Notes under the pieces: generated by a model
The model's database searches: none
Seen by the model: the letters and a program-made list of their open reading frames with translations, nothing else
What the model was told of the DNA's origin: nothing
Assembly: GCA_030669265.1 (NCBI GenBank)
Contig: DAOVDY010000012.1
Span: 1-9,863 of the forward strand
Length of the DNA: 9,863 nt
Direction: 5' to 3'
Source: Desulfobacteraceae bacterium
GTDB taxonomy: Bacteria; Desulfobacterota; DSM-4660; Desulfatiglandales; B25-G16
Program-made: the position numbers and the translations under genes
Shown: one piece after another, positions 6,619 to 9,863 of the stretch
How the letters are laid out: the number at the start of each line of letters is the position of its first letter
Position numbering within the stretch: position 1 is the first letter of the stretch

Positions 6619-7920
6619 ATGAGCAAGAAAAATTTTATCAGTTTGGTGAGTATTTGCCTTTTGGTTTTGGGGGCAAGTTGGGGAACGGTAGAGGCCAGGA
6701 AGACCGATGTCAAAACAATTAAAATAGGAGTCGCCGGTCCGATGAAATTTACTGCCGGCGAAAACCACTGGCGTGGTGCGATTATGGCGCGAGACGAGAT
6801 AAATAAGGCCGGGGGTGTACTCGTTGGAGGGGTGAAAACACCAATAGAGTTAGTGAAGGTTGAAACAAATGAGATACTCAGTGTTTCCGATGCAATATTA
6901 TCGATAGAAAGAGCTGCCGAAAAAGTTCATTTCTTTATGGGTACAAAAAGGTCGGAATCAGCACTCGCAATGCAAGATGTGGCCATGAAGCATAAGAAGA
7001 TTTTCATTGGGTGTGGCGCAGCACATCCGGAACTGTGTGTCAGAGTGGCCAAGAATTATGATAAATTTAAATATTATTTCAGGGTAGTCATTAATTCCGC
7101 ATACATGGGAAAAATCCTTTTTCTTCATTTAGGCGATGTGGCTAAAATCGTGAGGGAGCAATTAGGTATCGAGAAGCCCAAGGTTGCCGTGTTGGCAGAT
7201 AAACTGAAATGGGCAGACCCTGTTGTCAAAGCCGTTGAAACGAACGCTCCAAAGATGGGCATGGAGCTTGTCGGCGTATGGAGACCGTCCGCCACAGCGA
7301 GTGATGTAACGGCTGAATTGGCGGCAATAAAAGACAGCGGAGCCCACATTATCTTTCAGGCAGTATCCGGACCCATGGGGGTAGCTTTAGGCAAGCAATG
7401 GGGCGAGCTTGAAATCCCGGCAGCTTTGATAGGAGGGAATGCACACGCAATAGTAAAAACCTTCTGGGAAGCTACAGGTGGGCACGGGCATTATGTAACG
7501 ACCCAAACTGGTATTGGGCCTGTAAAGCTGACAGAAAAAACCATGCCTTTTTGGGAAGGCTTTGTAAAGAGATTTAATGCCTTTCCAGGGTACGAGTCTG
7601 TCACGTATGATGCGGTCTATATACTAAAGGAAGCCATTGAACGGGCTGGTACACTGGATTCTAATGATGTGGTCCTTGAGCTTGAAAAAACAGATTACTC
7701 CGGAGCGTTTGGGAGAATGGTATTTTATCCGCGGGATCACAAATTTGCTCACGACCTGAAATTTGGTCCGGGATATAATACGTGGATTCTCGTTCAATGG
7801 CGCGATGGAGGGAAATTGGTCGGCATCTGGCCCTATGGATGGGAAGGCATAACCTATGAAGGTAGTGAGAAATATGTGTTACCGCCTTGGATGGTAAAAT
7901 ATTGGAAGAAAAAGAAGTAA
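6619..7920 (+). CDS. ABC transporter periplasmic substrate-binding protein (LivK/Peripla_BP_6 type)
   Basis: Exported ligand-capture subunit, 433 residues, longer than E. coli LivK (~370). Residues 1-26 form a Sec signal peptide: basic MSKKN, a hydrophobic core FISLVSICLLVLG, and a probable cut after VEA at 26 (signal peptidase I; no lipobox cysteine at the cut). The mature protein opens with TIKIGVAGPMKF, then GAIMARDEINKAGG and a MGTKRSESALAMQDVA segment, which is the standard order of the first lobe of leucine/amide-binding type-1 periplasmic folds. A second-lobe strand (KPKVAVLADK) and YESVTYDAVYILKEAIERAG follow. Cys132 and Cys140, in CGAAHPELC, could form a disulfide. The ligand is unknown: HAAT binding proteins take branched-chain amino acids, amides or aromatic acids, and the adjacent ligase and flavoprotein favour a carboxylate. 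Confidence 0.9.
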   Translation: MSKKNFISLVSICLLVLGASWGTVEARKTDVKTIKIGVAGPMKFTAGENHWRGAIMARDEINKAGGVLVGGVKTPIELVKVETNEILSVSDAILSIERAAEKVHFFMGTKRSESALAMQDVAMKHKKIFIGCGAAHPELCVRVAKNYDKFKYYFRVVINSAYMGKILFLHLGDVAKIVREQLGIEKPKVAVLADKLKWADPVVKAVETNAPKMGMELVGVWRPSATASDVTAELAAIKDSGAHIIFQAVSGPMGVALGKQWGELEIPAALIGGNAHAIVKTFWEATGGHGHYVTTQTGIGPVKLTEKTMPFWEGFVKRFNAFPGYESVTYDAVYILKEAIERAGTLDSNDVVLELEKTDYSGAFGRMVFYPRDHKFAHDLKFGPGYNTWILVQWRDGGKLVGIWPYGWEGITYEGSEKYVLPPWMVKYWKKKK

Positions 7921-8111
7921 GCTGTTTTAATGCTTGCTTTAACATTGAAGCTCCCTACAGCATGCAAGGAGTCTCAATAACAAAGAATTTCCAATAATTT
8001 TTATTCGCTCGCTAACTTTAAAGCTAAGCTATAAGGCATGCGCTTGTTTTGCATCTTCAACAAGATACAGCATGAAATATAAAACTATCGTATATCAAAG
8101 AGGAAATACCC
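7921..8111 (+). other. 191-bp gap between binding-protein gene and livH
   Basis: No gene is present. Two distant stretches are nearly complementary: GCTTGCTTTAA (7932-7942) and TTAAAGCTAAGC (8018-8029, one extra base). A short direct repeat, TACAGCATG, occurs at 7956-7964 and 8066-8074. No standard terminator (GC stem plus T run) was found. The gap could hold an mRNA structure that lets the binding protein be made in excess of the permeases, but this is speculative. Confidence 0.3.
8099..8104 (+). promoter_or_regulatory. Ribosome-binding site fixing the GTG start of livH
   Basis: AGAGGA ends 7 nt before GTG 8112. The resulting protein begins MQVLISGIMIGSVYAVLALG, the usual LivH opening with the first membrane helix at once. 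Confidence 0.7.
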
Positions 8112-8978
8112 GTGCAGGTGTTAATTAGTGGAATTATGATTGGAAGTGTTTATGCTGTGCTGGCACTTGGTTTCTCTTTGATTTGGGGGGCCGCTAGAAT
8201 AATTAACTTGGCCTATACCTCATTTTATATGTTGGCTGCTTATTTTTTTTACGTTGGCATTTCTCTGCTTGGCCTCAATATTTTTATAGCGGTCCCCCTT
8301 TCGATAGTTATTGCCACCCTTATAGGAGTGAGTACCTACAAATTTTGCCTTGAACGGATAAGGGCACACGATGTTGTCGTAATACTTATTAGCATTGCTT
8401 TGGCCTTCTTCTTTGAAGAGTGTATTCTTTCTATCTTTGGTCATCAATTTCACAGAGTGCCTCCTTTCATTTCCGGGTATCGAGAGCTATTTGGTGTACG
8501 GGTTTTGAACCAGTACTTTGTTGCATTTGGCTTTAGTGTAACTCTCATCCTGGGCTTATGGATCTTTCTTTCAAGATCAAGGATAGGTATTGCCATTAGG
8601 GCAACCTCACAAGATAAAGAGATTGTTAATTTAATGGGGATCAGCGAAAAGAGAGTCTCCATAATAGCCATGATTATAGGTACCGGGTTTGTAACAATAT
8701 CCAGCGTAGTCGTTGCTCCAATATATGTCGTGGAGCCTTCAATGTGGATGCATCCAATAATAATGATTCTGGCTATCGTTGTACTTGGAGGATTGGGAAG
8801 CCTTAAAGGAAGTTTTATCGCAGCCTATATATTAGCATTTTCTGAAGTTGCGGTTGTTAACTGGCTGCCTATGGGTGCCTTTATTAAGAGCGCAGTTGCG
8901 CTATTAGTGATGATAATTGTGCTGGCGATCAGACCTGAAGGCCTATTCGGTGTAGTTTTCGAAGAGGAGAGGCTGTAA
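8112..8978 (+). CDS. livH: Branched-chain amino acid-type ABC transporter permease LivH
   Basis: Inner-membrane permease, 288 residues, standard for LivH. It has multiple hydrophobic helices: GIMIGSVYAVLALGFSLIWG (7-26), then further segments around 39-70, 88-108, 135-153, 183-205, 215-230 and 255-275. The family opening AARIINLAY (27-35) and the cytoplasmic coupling loop RIGIAIRATSQDKEIVNLMG (157-176) are present; the loop contacts the LivG/LivF ATPases. LGGLGSLKGSFIAAYILAFSE and the RPEGLFG tail are also typical. The stop TAA (8976-8978) shares its last base with the ATG of livM, indicating coupled translation. Nothing suggests damage. Confidence 0.95.
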   Translation: MQVLISGIMIGSVYAVLALGFSLIWGAARIINLAYTSFYMLAAYFFYVGISLLGLNIFIAVPLSIVIATLIGVSTYKFCLERIRAHDVVVILISIALAFFFEECILSIFGHQFHRVPPFISGYRELFGVRVLNQYFVAFGFSVTLILGLWIFLSRSRIGIAIRATSQDKEIVNLMGISEKRVSIIAMIIGTGFVTISSVVVAPIYVVEPSMWMHPIIMILAIVVLGGLGSLKGSFIAAYILAFSEVAVVNWLPMGAFIKSAVALLVMIIVLAIRPEGLFGVVFEEERL

Positions 8979-9863
8979 TGCGCTATTTTATCTGGCGTCT
9001 CTATAAAAATTTCGAAGGTGAAATATTAGCCATTCCAGGCAGGGCAATAGGGTTCGCAGGGGTTATTTTTTTTCTGTCAGCAGCTCTTTTTATTAGAGAT
9101 CCGTATATTATTAAGATATTAACCTTTGCTTCAATATTTGCCCTCTTTGCTGCAAGCTGGGATCTATTATTTTTTTTAGGTCAACTAAATTTAGGTCATG
9201 CCGCTTTTTTTAGTGTTGGTGCTTATACATCCGCTATACTCAGTTTAAAAGCAGGGTTACCAATTTTCATCACCATACCACTCGGTGCTGTTACCGGTGT
9301 AATTATGGGAGTCATTGTAGCAATTCCTGCTCTGCGGCTGAGAGGGCCTTATCTTGCCATTGTTACCTTAGCCGTTCCTATAATTTTACAAGGGATTGTT
9401 TTTATTTTTCCAGATCTAACTGGCGGTGAGCTTGGTCTTTTTGGGCTGTCCCCTATTTCTGATTCCATAGTCTTTACTTATTATTTTTGCCTGATTGTCA
9501 TGTTGATTTTTGTGGGTATTATGTGGAAAATTACTGACACAGGGAGTCGTATTATCAGGTCTGGAATCATCTTTTGTGCAATCAGGGAAGATGAGATTTC
9601 CGCTCGGGATTCAGGGGTTAATACTATAAAATATAAGATATTTGCTTTTGCTTTAAGCGGTTTTTTTGCTGGGATTGCTGGAGGTTTATATGCTCATACA
9701 ATGGTGGTCGTAGGCCCTTCAACGCTTAATTTCCTGTTCTCAATTTACCCTTTAATATGGACAATTTTTGGGGGAGGAGCGACGATATACGGACCTGTTG
9801 TCGGGACTTATGTGCTTTACCTTCTTTCAAGTCAACTCCTGGTTATTGTTCCTGAAGCAAGGA
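8978..9863 (+). CDS. livM: Branched-chain amino acid-type ABC transporter permease LivM (3' end beyond window)
   Basis: Second permease, partial: 295 codons are read without a stop before the window ends in the middle of a codon. ATG 8978 overlaps the livH stop by one base and is preceded by an AGAGGAGAGG ribosome site within livH. After a ~25-residue N-terminal stretch, possibly cytoplasmic, come a first helix (26-38) and the LivM hallmarks: ASWDLLFFLGQLNLGHAAFF (59-78), GAYTSAIL (81-88), LRLRGPYLAIVTLA (119-132) and a TGGELGLFGL loop (148-157). The coupling loop CAIREDEISARDSGVNTIKYK (200-220) is followed by FALSGFFAGIAGGLYAH (224-240) and FGGGATIYGPVVG (264-276). Most of a typical ~320-350 residue LivM is therefore present. 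It pairs with LivH to form the membrane channel. Confidence 0.94.
   Translation, partial: MRYFIWRLYKNFEGEILAIPGRAIGFAGVIFFLSAALFIRDPYIIKILTFASIFALFAASWDLLFFLGQLNLGHAAFFSVGAYTSAILSLKAGLPIFITIPLGAVTGVIMGVIVAIPALRLRGPYLAIVTLAVPIILQGIVFIFPDLTGGELGLFGLSPISDSIVFTYYFCLIVMLIFVGIMWKITDTGSRIIRSGIIFCAIREDEISARDSGVNTIKYKIFAFALSGFFAGIAGGLYAHTMVVVGPSTLNFLFSIYPLIWTIFGGGATIYGPVVGTYVLYLLSSQLLVIVPEAR

Noticed and set aside
7661..7945. 94-residue minus-strand frame over the end of the binding-protein gene
   Set aside because: It is largely antisense to a conserved coding region, with no recognisable domain and no ribosome-binding site noted.

Overview
The window is AT-rich bacterial DNA with two parts: about 0.8 kb of mobile-element debris, then about 9 kb of co-directional (+ strand) genes for uptake and CoA-activation of an unidentified carboxylic acid. 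Shine-Dalgarno sites, a Sec signal peptide and this gene set (HpaB-type flavoprotein, acyl-CoA ligase, complete Liv/HAAT-type ABC transporter, TetR regulator) fit a Gram-negative, probably anaerobic bacterium of the Desulfobacterota/deltaproteobacterial kind. That assignment is an inference from gene style; there is no rRNA or marker gene to confirm it.

Layout. 2-321: remnant of a Y1/HUH (IS200-like, REP-associated type) transposase, with the middle deleted and a frame change at the junction. 458-505: a double-repeat motif that looks like a solitary IS21-type end. 534-823: a 290-bp gene-free element with perfect 23-bp terminal inverted repeats, a MITE-like structure. 843-871: candidate promoter for a TetR-family regulator (922-1587, or from 859). 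1714-3210: HpaB/4-hydroxybutyryl-CoA dehydratase-family protein that lacks three of the four Fe-S ligands of the dehydratase. 3242-4990: acyl-CoA synthetase. 4992-5756 and 5771-6526: LivG and LivF ATPases. 6619-7920: exported substrate-binding protein. 8112-8978: LivH permease. 8978-9863: LivM permease, cut by the window end. No gene on the minus strand is supported, and no tRNA, rRNA or CRISPR was seen.

How they work together (inference). The periplasmic protein captures a small carboxylate or amino-acid-like ligand, LivHM with LivFG imports it, the AMP-forming ligase converts it to a CoA thioester, and the flavoprotein acts on the acid or its thioester. TetR-family proteins in such loci often sense the acyl-CoA product. 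Ligase and livG are separated by one base and livH/livM overlap by one base, so the genes are probably co-transcribed, although the gaps before the binding protein (92 bp) and before livH (191 bp) could hold internal control signals.
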